This document shows, piece by piece, positions 34,961 to 43,014 of a stretch of DNA of 64,000 bases. Below the pieces are notes generated by a model. The model had not been told where the DNA came from. It saw only the letters and a list, made by a program, of their open reading frames with translations, and did not search any database. The position numbers and the translations under genes were made by a program. Each line of letters opens with the position of its first letter. The first letter of the stretch is position 1. Source of the stretch: a bacterium (GTDB lineage: Bacteria; Vulcanimicrobiota; Xenobia; Xenobiales; JADMJV01); contig JADMJV010000049.1 in assembly GCA_018780265.1 (NCBI GenBank), forward strand, positions 1 through 64,000, written 5' to 3'.

Positions 34961-34985
34961 CGAATAGACCATCGCGTGGTAGATT
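34957..34985 (+). promoter_or_regulatory. Sigma-70-type promoter of tRNA-Leu
   Basis: TTGACG, a 17-base spacer and TAGATT sit 13 bases ahead of the mature tRNA 5' end. The -35 box overlaps the stop codon of the APC permease. Confidence 0.75.
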
Positions 34986-34998
34986 TTGGGTCGCGCTA

Positions 34999-35085
34999 GC
35001 CCAGGTGGCGGAATTGGTAGACGCGCAGGTCTCAAAAATCTGTTCATGCAAGTGAGTGCCGGTTCGATCCCGGCCCTGGGCACCA
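34999..35085 (+). tRNA. tRNA-Leu (anticodon CAA)
   Basis: The acceptor stem GCCCAGG pairs with CCTGGGC, followed by A and an encoded CCA. The D-arm is GCGGAATTGGTAGACGC. The anticodon stem CAGGT/ATCTG closes the loop CTCAAAA, giving anticodon CAA. A long variable arm and a GCCGG-TTCGATC-CCGGC T-arm mark a class II leucine tRNA. The mature sequence without CCA ends at 35082. Confidence 0.95.
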
Positions 35086-35090
35086 GTAGA

Positions 35091-35129
35091 AAACGAGAGT
35101 CGAACCACCGACTCTCGTTTTTTCTTTTT
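35091..35129 (+). terminator. Intrinsic terminator of tRNA-Leu
   Basis: AAACGAGAGTCG, a six-base loop and CGACTCTCGTTT form a 12-bp stem that runs into a T-rich tail (TTTTTTCTTTTT). With the upstream promoter, it makes the tRNA a self-contained transcription unit. Confidence 0.9.
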
Positions 35130-35164
35130 GCAGGCCTCTGGCGGCGCGCTCAGAACCCGGCCCC

Positions 35165-36061
35165 ATGGCAAGAATCTATCTGATGGACACCATGTTCCAC
35201 ATTTACCGGGCTTTCCACGCCCTGCCCCCCATGAGCGGGCCCAACGGCGTGCCCACGCAAGTGGTGCGTGGGGTGGTGGGCATCCTCTCCAACCTCTGGA
35301 AAAGCGAGCGAATGCGCCACCTGGCCTGTGTCTTCGAACCGCTCGACGCCGGCTTTCGCGCCCAGATCGACCCCAACTACAAAGCCCATCGACCGGCCGT
35401 GCCCGAAAACCTGGCCCTCCAGGTCCCCCTCGTCGAACAGGCCTGCAAAGCGCTGGGCATCGCCACCTTTCGTCACGACCCCTACGAAGCCGACGACGTC
35501 ATCGCCACGCTGGCCGTCAAAGCCGTGCAGGCCGGCCACGAAGTGGTCATCGTTTCCAACGACAAGGATCTGGCCCAAATGTGCGTTTATCCCGGGGTCA
35601 GCCTGCTGCGCATCAAAGGGTCGGGCAAGAACACCGTCATGGAGACCATCGACTCCACCCGCGTCGAGAGCCTCTTTGGGGTCGGCGCCGAACTGATCCC
35701 GTCCTGGCTGGCGCTCAACGGCGACACCGTCGACAACATCCCGGGAATCCCCGGCATCGGCCCCAAGACCGCCTGCAAGCTACTCCATCAACTGGGCGGC
35801 CTACCCGGCCTGCTCGATCGCGCTGACGAAGCCGGCCGTTTCGCTGGCGCCATCCAGGAAAACCGCCAGCAGCTGTTGCGCAATCTGGACCTGGCCACTT
35901 TGCGTAGCCAGTTACCCGTCGACTTCTCCCTGGAGTCGGTCACTCCGGGCAGCTTTCAGGGCCTGGCTGACTTCTATCGCGAATTGGGCATGAAACGTCA
36001 CCTGGAGCCGCTTGAAGGCGGCCTGTTTCAGCCCCAATCGGTGCTTGAACTCTGGTCCTGA
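35165..36061 (+). CDS. Stand-alone 5'-3' exonuclease (PolA N-domain / FEN type)
   Basis: 298 residues with no polymerase domain, like the ExoIX/YpcP group of flap nucleases that remove RNA primers. Acidic metal-site motifs are visible: YLMDTMFHIYRAF near the N-terminus, YEADDVIATLA around residue 105, and SNDKDLAQM. A helix-3-turn-helix DNA-binding motif follows (DNIPGIPGIGPKTACKLL). The conserved arch Arg/Lys region is YKAHRPAVP. It is followed by the I9-like gene after 36 bases and then ppdK. Confidence 0.92.
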   Translation: MARIYLMDTMFHIYRAFHALPPMSGPNGVPTQVVRGVVGILSNLWKSERMRHLACVFEPLDAGFRAQIDPNYKAHRPAVPENLALQVPLVEQACKALGIATFRHDPYEADDVIATLAVKAVQAGHEVVIVSNDKDLAQMCVYPGVSLLRIKGSGKNTVMETIDSTRVESLFGVGAELIPSWLALNGDTVDNIPGIPGIGPKTACKLLHQLGGLPGLLDRADEAGRFAGAIQENRQQLLRNLDLATLRSQLPVDFSLESVTPGSFQGLADFYRELGMKRHLEPLEGGLFQPQSVLELWS

Positions 36062-36097
36062 GGCAGGTCAGCCCTACCCCAAGACGAAATCGGCCCC

Positions 36098-36379
36098 ATG
36101 GAACATTCCAAGATCCGCCAGGAAAAGATCGAACCGCGCCTGCGCACCATGCTGGCCGACCCCTCTGTGGCCGACAGCCTGCCCGTGATCGTGCAGACCT
36201 TTCAAGGCGTCAATCCTCAAGTCTTGGACATGCTGAAGGTCTGGAAGGGAACCTACAAAGACGATCTCTCGATCATCAAAGGTTTCACCGCCGACCTCTC
36301 CCCCAAAGCCATTGAAGCTCTCATTTTGTCGGATCTGATCAAAGCCATCAGCTACGACGCCCAATTCAACGGCCTGTAA
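36098..36379 (+). CDS. Free-standing inhibitor-I9 / subtilase-propeptide-like protein
   Basis: 93 residues, no signal peptide. The pattern is PVIVQTFQG, then a helix VNPQVLDMLKVWKGTY, KDDLSIIKGFTADLSPKAIEALILSDLIKAISYDAQ. It follows the subtilisin prodomain (inhibitor I9) consensus: a strand, a helix, the I-x-GF-x-A-x-LS strand, a second helix and a final strand ending in a Tyr/Asp pair. Usually this domain precedes a subtilase catalytic domain; none follows here. It may be an intracellular protease inhibitor or chaperone. The assignment is by pattern only. Confidence 0.7.
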   Translation: MEHSKIRQEKIEPRLRTMLADPSVADSLPVIVQTFQGVNPQVLDMLKVWKGTYKDDLSIIKGFTADLSPKAIEALILSDLIKAISYDAQFNGL

Positions 36380-36455
36380 AGGAAGGAATCCTCCCTCCAA
36401 AAAAAGTAAATCCCCCCACTCCTACCCTATCATTCGCAGCGAAGGTGACAATACC

Positions 36456-39359
36456 GTGACGGATACACTTACCCAAGACTGGAAATCCCAGCTCACCAAT
36501 GGAAAAGCCATTTACCTCTTTGAAGAGGGCGACGCAAAAATGCGTGACATCCTGGGCGGCAAAGGGGCCAACCTGGCCGAAATGACCCGCCTGGGCTTCC
36601 CGGTCCCGCCGGGATTCACCGTAACCACCGAGGTGTGCAACGTCTACCTCAACGGTGGCAACAAATTTCCCGCCAGCATGCCTGACGAAATGAAGCAAGC
36701 CATGGCTTCCATCGAAAAGAAGATGAACAAGGGCTTTGGCGACCGCCACAACCCCTTGCTCGTGTCGGTGCGCTCAGGGGCCAAGTTCTCTATGCCCGGC
36801 ATGATGGACACGGTGCTCAACCTGGGCCTCAACGACGACACCGTGCAGGGTCTGATCGAGATGTCCAAAGACGAGCGCTTTGCCTACGACGCCTACCGCC
36901 GCTTCATCATGATGTTCAGCGACGTGGTCATGGGCCTGTCCAAGCACGAGTTTGACAAACTGCTGCAGAAGAAGAAGAAAGCCCTCAACATCACCGAGGA
37001 CAGCCTCATTCCCGGTGCCGCCCTCAAAGAGTTGGTCCAGGAGTTCAAAGACAAATTCAAGGCCGAAGCCGGCCGCGACTTCCCCACCGACGTCTACGAA
37101 CAGCTCAGCCTCTCGGTAGAAGCGGTCTTCCGCTCCTGGCGCAATCCCCGCGCCATGGTCTACCGCGACAAAGAGAAGATCGCCCACGACCTGGGCACGG
37201 CCGTCAACGTGCAGTCGATGGTCTATGGCAACATGGGCGACGACTGCGGCACCGGCGTAGCCTTCACGCGCGACTATAACTCCGGCGCCAAAGTGCCGGT
37301 GGGCGACTACCTCACCAACGCTCAAGGCGAAGACGTGGTGGCCGGCATTCGCACTCCCAAGCCGTTGCAGGCCCTTCAGCAAGAGAGCCCGGAAATGTGG
37401 AGACAGCTGCAAGAGACCAGCAACAACCTGGAGCTGCACTTCAAAGAGATGCAAGATATGGAATTTACCATTGAAAAAGGTAAGCTCTACATGCTGCAAA
37501 CCCGCACGGGCAAGCGTTCCGCTCAGGCCGCTATCAAAATCGCCTGTGACATGGTCAGCGAAGGTCTGATCAGCAAGGAAGACGCCGTTCTGCGCGTCTC
37601 CCCCAGCCAGCTCGACAATCTGCTCCATCCCTCCATCCCCCCCGAAGCCAAGAAGGCGGCCGTAGAGGCCGGACGATTCCTGGCCAAAGGCACCGGCGCA
37701 GCTCCTGGCGCCGCTTGCGGCAAAGTGGTCTTCGAGGCCAACGACGCCGTCACCGAGGCCACCAAGGGTCCCATCATCCTGGTTCGCCCCGAAACCACAC
37801 CCGACGACGCTCACGGCATGGCCGTGGCCAAAGGCATTCTTACCTCCACCGGCGGACCGTCCTCGCACGCCGCCCTGGTGGCTCGTGGCTGGGGCATCCC
37901 CTGTATCGTAGGCTGCGAAGCCTTGCGCATCGACCTGGACAAGAAAAAGGTCAGCGTAGGCGACCAGACCTTCGGCGAAGGCGAATGGATCACGTTCGAC
38001 GGCGGCACCGGCGAAGTGTTCCTGGGTCACACCACCCTCTCCGAGGCCTCTGAACTCTCGCCCGAGACCAAGACCTTGCTGGGCTGGGCCGACAACGTGC
38101 GCAAACTGGGCGTCTACGCCAACGCCGACACCCCTCGCGATGCCGAACGGGCGCGCAATTTCGGGGCCACCGGCGTGGGCCTGTGCCGCACCGAGCATAT
38201 GTTCATGGAGCGAGATCGCCTGCCCATCGTGCAGGAGATGATTCTCAGCGCTCCCCGGGCCGAAGCCATGCAGCGTGAGTTGGTGCGGGCCACCCGCGAA
38301 CTGAGCGAACAGGTTGAAGGCAACCGCCGCCACAGCGACGCCCAGGCCAGTCTGGAGGCCATCGAAGCCAAGAAGGCCGGTCCCTGGAAACACTACACCG
38401 ACTGCCTGGCCAAACTGCTGCCCATCCAGCGCGAGGACTTCTCGGGAATCCTCAGAGCCATGCACGGGCACTGGGTGATCATTCGCCTGCTCGACCCGCC
38501 CCTGCACGAGTTCTTGCCGGCTCACTCCGAACTGCTCGTCGACGTAACCCGTCTGCGCACCCTCCGCGACCTGGCGCCCGAGGCTTACACCAAAGGCATC
38601 GAAGAAATTCGCCATCGTCGCGAGGACAGTAAGGCCACGCTGGAATCGTTGGAAGAGATGCTGCACCGCGTCGAAGCCATGAAGGAGTTCAACCCCATGC
38701 TGGGACTGCGCGTCTGCCGACTGGGAATTGTCTATCCGGAAATCTACAAAATGCAGGTGCGGGCCATTTTCGAAGCTGCCTGCGACCTGGTCAAAGAGGG
38801 CGTCGACGCTCGCCCCGAGGTGATGATCCCCGGTGTGGGCACCGTCGAAGAGATGCAGTTCGTGCGCAAAATGGTCGAGACCGTGGCCGCCGATGTGCAG
38901 CAGCAGCGAGGGGTGCAGGTCAAACACAAGATCGGCACTATGATCGAATTGCCGCGTGCCACCATGGTGGCTGGCGAATTGGCCCAGGTGGCCGATTTCT
39001 TCAGCTTTGGCACCAACGACCTCACCCAGACCACCTATGGCTACTCGCGAGATGATGCCGCCGGCACCTTTATCCCCGTCTACCTGGACGAGAAGATCCT
39101 CAAGAACGATCCTTTCCAGGTAGTCGACCGGGTAGGTGTAGGCCGCCTCATGCGCATCGCCGTCGAAGAGGGTCGCGCCGCCAATGCCGGCCTGGAGGTG
39201 GGCATCTGCGGCGAACACGGTGGCGAACCCGAATCGGTGGCCTTCTGCCACACGCTCGGTCTCGACTACGTCAGTTGCTCACCCTTCCGGGTGCCCATCG
39301 CTCGCCTGGCGGCCGCGCACGCGGCCCTGGCCGGTCAGGCCACCTTCAAAGACAAGTAG
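36456..39359 (+). CDS. ppdK: Pyruvate, phosphate dikinase (PpdK)
   Basis: 967 residues from a GTG at 36456. It interconverts pyruvate, ATP and Pi with PEP, AMP and PPi. The N-terminal ATP-grasp part starts LGGKGANLAEMTRLGFPVPPGFTV. The swivelling phosphohistidine domain has TGGPSSHAALVARG with His471. The C-terminal PEP/pyruvate barrel has GTNDLTQTTYGYSRDD and the catalytic Cys941 in YVSCSPFRVPIARLAAAHAA. It is about 90 residues longer than typical PPDK; part of the excess is a charged insert after MILSAPRAEAMQ, before LLPIQREDFSGILRAM. A perfect hairpin terminator follows. Confidence 0.97.
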   Translation: MTDTLTQDWKSQLTNGKAIYLFEEGDAKMRDILGGKGANLAEMTRLGFPVPPGFTVTTEVCNVYLNGGNKFPASMPDEMKQAMASIEKKMNKGFGDRHNPLLVSVRSGAKFSMPGMMDTVLNLGLNDDTVQGLIEMSKDERFAYDAYRRFIMMFSDVVMGLSKHEFDKLLQKKKKALNITEDSLIPGAALKELVQEFKDKFKAEAGRDFPTDVYEQLSLSVEAVFRSWRNPRAMVYRDKEKIAHDLGTAVNVQSMVYGNMGDDCGTGVAFTRDYNSGAKVPVGDYLTNAQGEDVVAGIRTPKPLQALQQESPEMWRQLQETSNNLELHFKEMQDMEFTIEKGKLYMLQTRTGKRSAQAAIKIACDMVSEGLISKEDAVLRVSPSQLDNLLHPSIPPEAKKAAVEAGRFLAKGTGAAPGAACGKVVFEANDAVTEATKGPIILVRPETTPDDAHGMAVAKGILTSTGGPSSHAALVARGWGIPCIVGCEALRIDLDKKKVSVGDQTFGEGEWITFDGGTGEVFLGHTTLSEASELSPETKTLLGWADNVRKLGVYANADTPRDAERARNFGATGVGLCRTEHMFMERDRLPIVQEMILSAPRAEAMQRELVRATRELSEQVEGNRRHSDAQASLEAIEAKKAGPWKHYTDCLAKLLPIQREDFSGILRAMHGHWVIIRLLDPPLHEFLPAHSELLVDVTRLRTLRDLAPEAYTKGIEEIRHRREDSKATLESLEEMLHRVEAMKEFNPMLGLRVCRLGIVYPEIYKMQVRAIFEAACDLVKEGVDARPEVMIPGVGTVEEMQFVRKMVETVAADVQQQRGVQVKHKIGTMIELPRATMVAGELAQVADFFSFGTNDLTQTTYGYSRDDAAGTFIPVYLDEKILKNDPFQVVDRVGVGRLMRIAVEEGRAANAGLEVGICGEHGGEPESVAFCHTLGLDYVSCSPFRVPIARLAAAHAALAGQATFKDK

Positions 39360-39361
39360 CC

Positions 39362-40222
39362 TCAACGGGGAGGGTGCAGCGATGCACCCTCCCTTTTCGA
39401 TGCCCACATACAGGTAAATTGCTCCGGTCCGGTGCGGCGATAGACCACCAGGTTGCCGTCTTCCTGCATCTGCAGATAGTAGTCGCCCGACGGTCCATCC
39501 TCGCCCGTCTCCCACACCGTATCTCCGCCAGGATTGACTAGCATTAGCTTGCCCCGGCTTCCCAGCATCAGCTTGCATCCAGCCTCCTTGGTACCGGTAC
39601 TCCAGATCGGCTCCAACCCTTTAAAGACCACACAGTTGCCGTCGCCCTGCACCAAGAACTTATACATGTGGTTGGGGGCCTCAATATAGCTGCCCGGCGC
39701 CAGACTGTTCCCGGCCGTAATCCGGTCCGACACGCGGGGAGGCTCCGGCGTTTTGTAGGGGTCCGGTGTATTGTACGGTTCCGGCGTTTTGTAAGGGTTG
39801 GGCGTGTTATAAGGGTTGGGCTGAGTCACGGAGGCAATGCCCAATTGCTCATCCAGCGCCTGCAGGGCGCCCTCCGGAGTGGTGTAAAACGAGCGCCACA
39901 CCAGCTTGGCCGGCCGTTTGGCCTTATCCAACTGGGTCAGACAGATAAACGGTTTGGAAGTCTTGCCTACGCCCCACATCTTGAGTGTGGCCACATGCTT
40001 TGGCTCGGCCATGTTATACACGTTAAACTCCTGATCGATGTTGGCTCCCGCAAAATGCCCCTCGGCACGCTTCTGCTTGAGCAGTTCCACCAGGCCCTTG
40101 TGGCTCAGCGTGCTTGCGCTCGAAGTAGAATCGAACACCACCAGAATGCCTGGCTTGGGTGCCCCCCAGCACAGACTCCAACAGATCAACAGAAAGATCA
40201 ACGGGACAAGGCTACGCAACAT
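39362..40222 (-). CDS. Exported protein with C-terminal bulb-type (B-) lectin domain
   Basis: 286 residues. A signal peptide (about residues 1-20, LVPLIFLLICWSLCWG) is followed by a thioredoxin-like or unknown domain (residues 21-133, with GILVVFDSTSSAS). Then comes a 6-residue repeat linker (NPYNTP, NPYKTP, EPYNTP, DPYKTP) at residues 136-160 and a B-lectin domain from about 165. That domain shows the mannose-site-like patterns VQGDGNCVVF and QEDGNLVVY. The protein probably acts outside the cytoplasmic membrane and binds glycans. The linker repeats are 18-base DNA repeats. Confidence 0.82.
   Translation of the reverse strand: MLRSLVPLIFLLICWSLCWGAPKPGILVVFDSTSSASTLSHKGLVELLKQKRAEGHFAGANIDQEFNVYNMAEPKHVATLKMWGVGKTSKPFICLTQLDKAKRPAKLVWRSFYTTPEGALQALDEQLGIASVTQPNPYNTPNPYKTPEPYNTPDPYKTPEPPRVSDRITAGNSLAPGSYIEAPNHMYKFLVQGDGNCVVFKGLEPIWSTGTKEAGCKLMLGSRGKLMLVNPGGDTVWETGEDGPSGDYYLQMQEDGNLVVYRRTGPEQFTCMWASKREGASLHPPR
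39368..39397 (+). terminator. Intrinsic terminator of ppdK, overlapping the lectin gene end
   Basis: GGGAGGGTGCA, loop GCGA and TGCACCCTCCC form a perfect 11-bp stem followed by TTTT. It begins nine bases after the ppdK stop. On the other strand the same bases encode the last residues of the lectin-like protein. Confidence 0.85.
39738..39816 (-). repeat. 18-base coding repeats for the (N/D/E)PY(N/K)TP linker
   Basis: Four to five imperfect 18-base periods encode the hexapeptide linker of the lectin-like protein. Whole-codon slippage can change its length without a frameshift. Confidence 0.75.
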
Positions 40223-40300
40223 AATACACGGGGTTTCGCTGCCACACAGCCTGTGCCTTCGATCCAGGGGAGAACTTCAAGGTAGCCGAAGGGCGGCCCC

Positions 40301-41191
40301 ATGTTGGCACTGAAATCCCTGGAGAATGAAGCCATTTACCTGTTGCGCGAGGCCATCGGGCAACTGGAAAGGCCGGCCCTACTCTTCTCGGGTGGCAAAG
40401 ACTCGATTGTCATGGCCCACCTGCTGGGCAAGGCCTTTGCCCCCGGCCCCCTACCCTGCCCCCTGTTGCACATCGATACCGGCCACAACTTCCCGGAAAC
40501 GCTCGACTTCCGCGACCGCTTCGCCCAACAGATCGGAGCCCAACTGTTAGTGCGCCACGTCGAGCAGTCCATTCAGTCAGGTCGCGTGGCCGAAGAGTCG
40601 GGACCCCGGCCCAGTCGCAACACCGCTCAGACCGTCACCCTGCTGGACGCCATTCAAGAGTTGAGCCTGGACGGACTGCTGGGCGGCGCCCGCCGCGACG
40701 AAGAAAAAGCCCGCGCCAAAGAGCGCTTCTTTTCGCACCGCGACCGCAGCGGTCAGTGGGATCCCAAAAATCAGCGTCCCGAATGTTGGAACCTGATCAA
40801 CGGCCTCAAGCACCCGGGAGAACACTTTCGCATCTTCCCCCTCAGCAACTGGACTGAACTCGACATCTGGCGATACATCCAGGCTCAGCAAATCGAAGTG
40901 CCCTGCCTCTATTTCGCGCACCAAAGACAGGTCATCCATACCCAGGGAATGCTGCTGGCCCAATGCCCCTGGGTGCAACCGCTGGCCGGTGAAGAGAGTC
41001 GAGAAACACAGGTTCGCTTCCGCACCATTGGCGACATGACCTGTACCGGCGCCGTACCCTCCACCGCCTCCAACCTGGCCGAGATCCTGGCCGAAATCGG
41101 CCAGTCCCGCCGCAGCGAACGAGGCACCCGGGCCGACGACCAGCGCTCCGAGGCGGCTATGGAAGACCGCAAAAGATTGGGCTATTTCTAA
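40301..41191 (+). CDS. cysD: Sulfate adenylyltransferase subunit 2 (CysD)
   Basis: 296 residues. This PP-loop subunit makes adenosine phosphosulfate from ATP and sulfate. The PP-loop is LLFSGGKDSIVMAHLLGKAF near residue 27. Further family blocks are LLHIDTGHNFPETLDFRD, GARRDEEKARAKERFFS, FPLSNWTELDIWRYI and RFRTIGDMTCTGAVPS. The stop TAA overlaps the cysNC ATG by one base, so the two are translationally coupled, as expected for a heterodimer. Confidence 0.97.
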   Translation: MLALKSLENEAIYLLREAIGQLERPALLFSGGKDSIVMAHLLGKAFAPGPLPCPLLHIDTGHNFPETLDFRDRFAQQIGAQLLVRHVEQSIQSGRVAEESGPRPSRNTAQTVTLLDAIQELSLDGLLGGARRDEEKARAKERFFSHRDRSGQWDPKNQRPECWNLINGLKHPGEHFRIFPLSNWTELDIWRYIQAQQIEVPCLYFAHQRQVIHTQGMLLAQCPWVQPLAGEESRETQVRFRTIGDMTCTGAVPSTASNLAEILAEIGQSRRSERGTRADDQRSEAAMEDRKRLGYF

Positions 41192-43014
41192 TGCTACTGC
41201 GATTCGCCACGGCCGGCAGCGTCGACGACGGTAAAAGCACCCTGATCGGCCGATTGCTCTACGACCGCAATCTGCTCCTCGACGACCAACTGGAGGCCTT
41301 ACAACGAGTCGGCCCCCTTGACCTGTCCCTGGTCACCGACGGACTGCGCGCCGAACGCGAGCAAAAAATCACCATCGACGTGGCCTACCGCTACTTCGAA
41401 TCGGGCAAGCGCAAGTTCATTCTGGCCGACACTCCGGGCCACGAGCAGTACACGCGCAACATGATCACGGGCGCCTCCACCGCCGAACTGGTCATCGTGC
41501 TGGTGGACGCGCGCAAGGGGCTGACCAGCCAAACCCGGCGCCACGCCCTGCTGTGCGCCCTGCTGGGCGTGCCACAGGTGGTGCTGGCCGTCAACAAAAT
41601 GGACGCAGTCCACTATCAAGAGTCCATTTTTGACGACCTCTGCCAGCAATTTCTCGAATTCTGCAGTCACCTGCAAATTCGCAACCTGATCAGCATCCCC
41701 ATGTCGGCCTTGCGAGGCGACAACGTGGTCGATCGCAGTGCCGCCATGCCCTGGTACCAGGGCCCTACCCTGATGCAGCACCTGCAGCAGGTGCGTGTCA
41801 GTGGTGGGCTCAACGTGGTCGACTTCCGCTTTGCCGTCCAGTGCGTGATTCGGCCCCACCAGGATTTCCGTGGCCTGGCCGGTCGCGTCTGCTCCGGCCG
41901 CATCCGCCCCGGCCAGGCGGTCACTCTCCACCCCTCGGGCAGCCAGACTCAGGTTCAATCCATTCTGGGACCGGACGGCCGGCTCCAGCAGGCCGAAGCC
42001 GGCGACTGTGTGGTGATCACCCTGGCCCACGAAGTCGAGGCCAGCCGCGGTACCATGCTGTCCCGCCAGGCCAATCAACCCCAACTGGGCACCGATCTCG
42101 ACGTCAACCTGTGCTGGCTGGGCGCCCCCCCCCTGCGTCTAAACACCGCCTACTGGCTGCTGCACACCACCCGGCGCGTGCGCTGTCAGGTAGAACAGGT
42201 GAATTATCGTATCGACGTGGACAGCCTGCACCAGCAGCCCGCCACTCAACTCACGCTCAACGAAATCGGCCGGGTTCACCTGCGCACCAGCGAACCGATC
42301 GCCTTCGACCCCTACTCCACCAATCGGGCCACGGGCGCCTTCGTACTCGTGGACGTGGCCACCCACCAAAGCGTGGCCGCCGGCATAATCCGGGGCCGGG
42401 CCACCCCCACCGTCAATCCGCGTCAGGTCTATTATCAAGCCGGCAGCGTCACCCAGGCCGAGCGTCAGCAGCGCCTGGGCCATCAAGCCTGCGTGATCTG
42501 GCTGACCGGCCTGTCGGCCTCGGGCAAATCCACCCTGGCCAAGGCTCTAGAACGCACCCTCTTCGATCTGGGCTGCTCCACCTTCTATCTCGACGGTGAC
42601 AATCTTCGTCATGGCCTCAATCGAGATCTCGGCTTCTCAGCCGCCGACCGCCAGGAAAACATCCGCCGCGTGGCCGAGGTGGCCCAACTGGCCTATCAAC
42701 ACGGCCAGATTGTGCTGTGCAGCTTCATCTCCCCCTTCGCCCAGGAGCGGGCCATGGCACGCCAACTCATCCCCGACGGCCACTTCTTCGAGATCTACCT
42801 GAATTGCTCTCTGGAAGAGTGCGCCCGGCGCGACCCCAAGGGTCTCTACGCCCGAGCCCTGGAGGGCAGCATCAGCGAATTCACGGGCGTGTCCTCCCCC
42901 TACGAGCCCCCCCAAAATCCCGAACTGGCGCTGCCCACCGACACGCTGTCGCCCGCCGAGGCCTGCCAACAGGTCCTGAACATACTGCGAGAAAGGCAGA
43001 TACTGCCCCCATGA
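41191..43014 (+). CDS. cysNC: Bifunctional sulfate adenylyltransferase GTPase / APS kinase (CysNC)
   Basis: 607 residues. The N-terminal EF-Tu-like GTPase (CysN) has GSVDDGKSTLIGRLLYD, DTPGHEQYTRNM and NKMDAVHY and drives the CysD reaction. From about residue 430 a CysC domain carries the P-loop GLSASGKS (residues 440-447), then FYLDGDNLRHGLN and the ARRDPKGLYARAL segment, and phosphorylates APS to PAPS. The pair therefore supplies PAPS for sulfation or reduction. The stop overlaps the downstream channel ATG by four bases (ATGA). Confidence 0.97.
   Translation: MLLRFATAGSVDDGKSTLIGRLLYDRNLLLDDQLEALQRVGPLDLSLVTDGLRAEREQKITIDVAYRYFESGKRKFILADTPGHEQYTRNMITGASTAELVIVLVDARKGLTSQTRRHALLCALLGVPQVVLAVNKMDAVHYQESIFDDLCQQFLEFCSHLQIRNLISIPMSALRGDNVVDRSAAMPWYQGPTLMQHLQQVRVSGGLNVVDFRFAVQCVIRPHQDFRGLAGRVCSGRIRPGQAVTLHPSGSQTQVQSILGPDGRLQQAEAGDCVVITLAHEVEASRGTMLSRQANQPQLGTDLDVNLCWLGAPPLRLNTAYWLLHTTRRVRCQVEQVNYRIDVDSLHQQPATQLTLNEIGRVHLRTSEPIAFDPYSTNRATGAFVLVDVATHQSVAAGIIRGRATPTVNPRQVYYQAGSVTQAERQQRLGHQACVIWLTGLSASGKSTLAKALERTLFDLGCSTFYLDGDNLRHGLNRDLGFSAADRQENIRRVAEVAQLAYQHGQIVLCSFISPFAQERAMARQLIPDGHFFEIYLNCSLEECARRDPKGLYARALEGSISEFTGVSSPYEPPQNPELALPTDTLSPAEACQQVLNILRERQILPP

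Noticed and set aside
36774..39251. An 825-codon open frame antisense to ppdK
   Set aside because: It is rich in His, Gly and Val repeats typical of the complement of GC-rich coding sequence, has no recognisable motif, and ppdK is unmistakable on the other strand.
40223..40300. Possible riboswitch ahead of cysD
   Set aside because: The leader is short and shows no SAM or other aptamer core that I can recognise.
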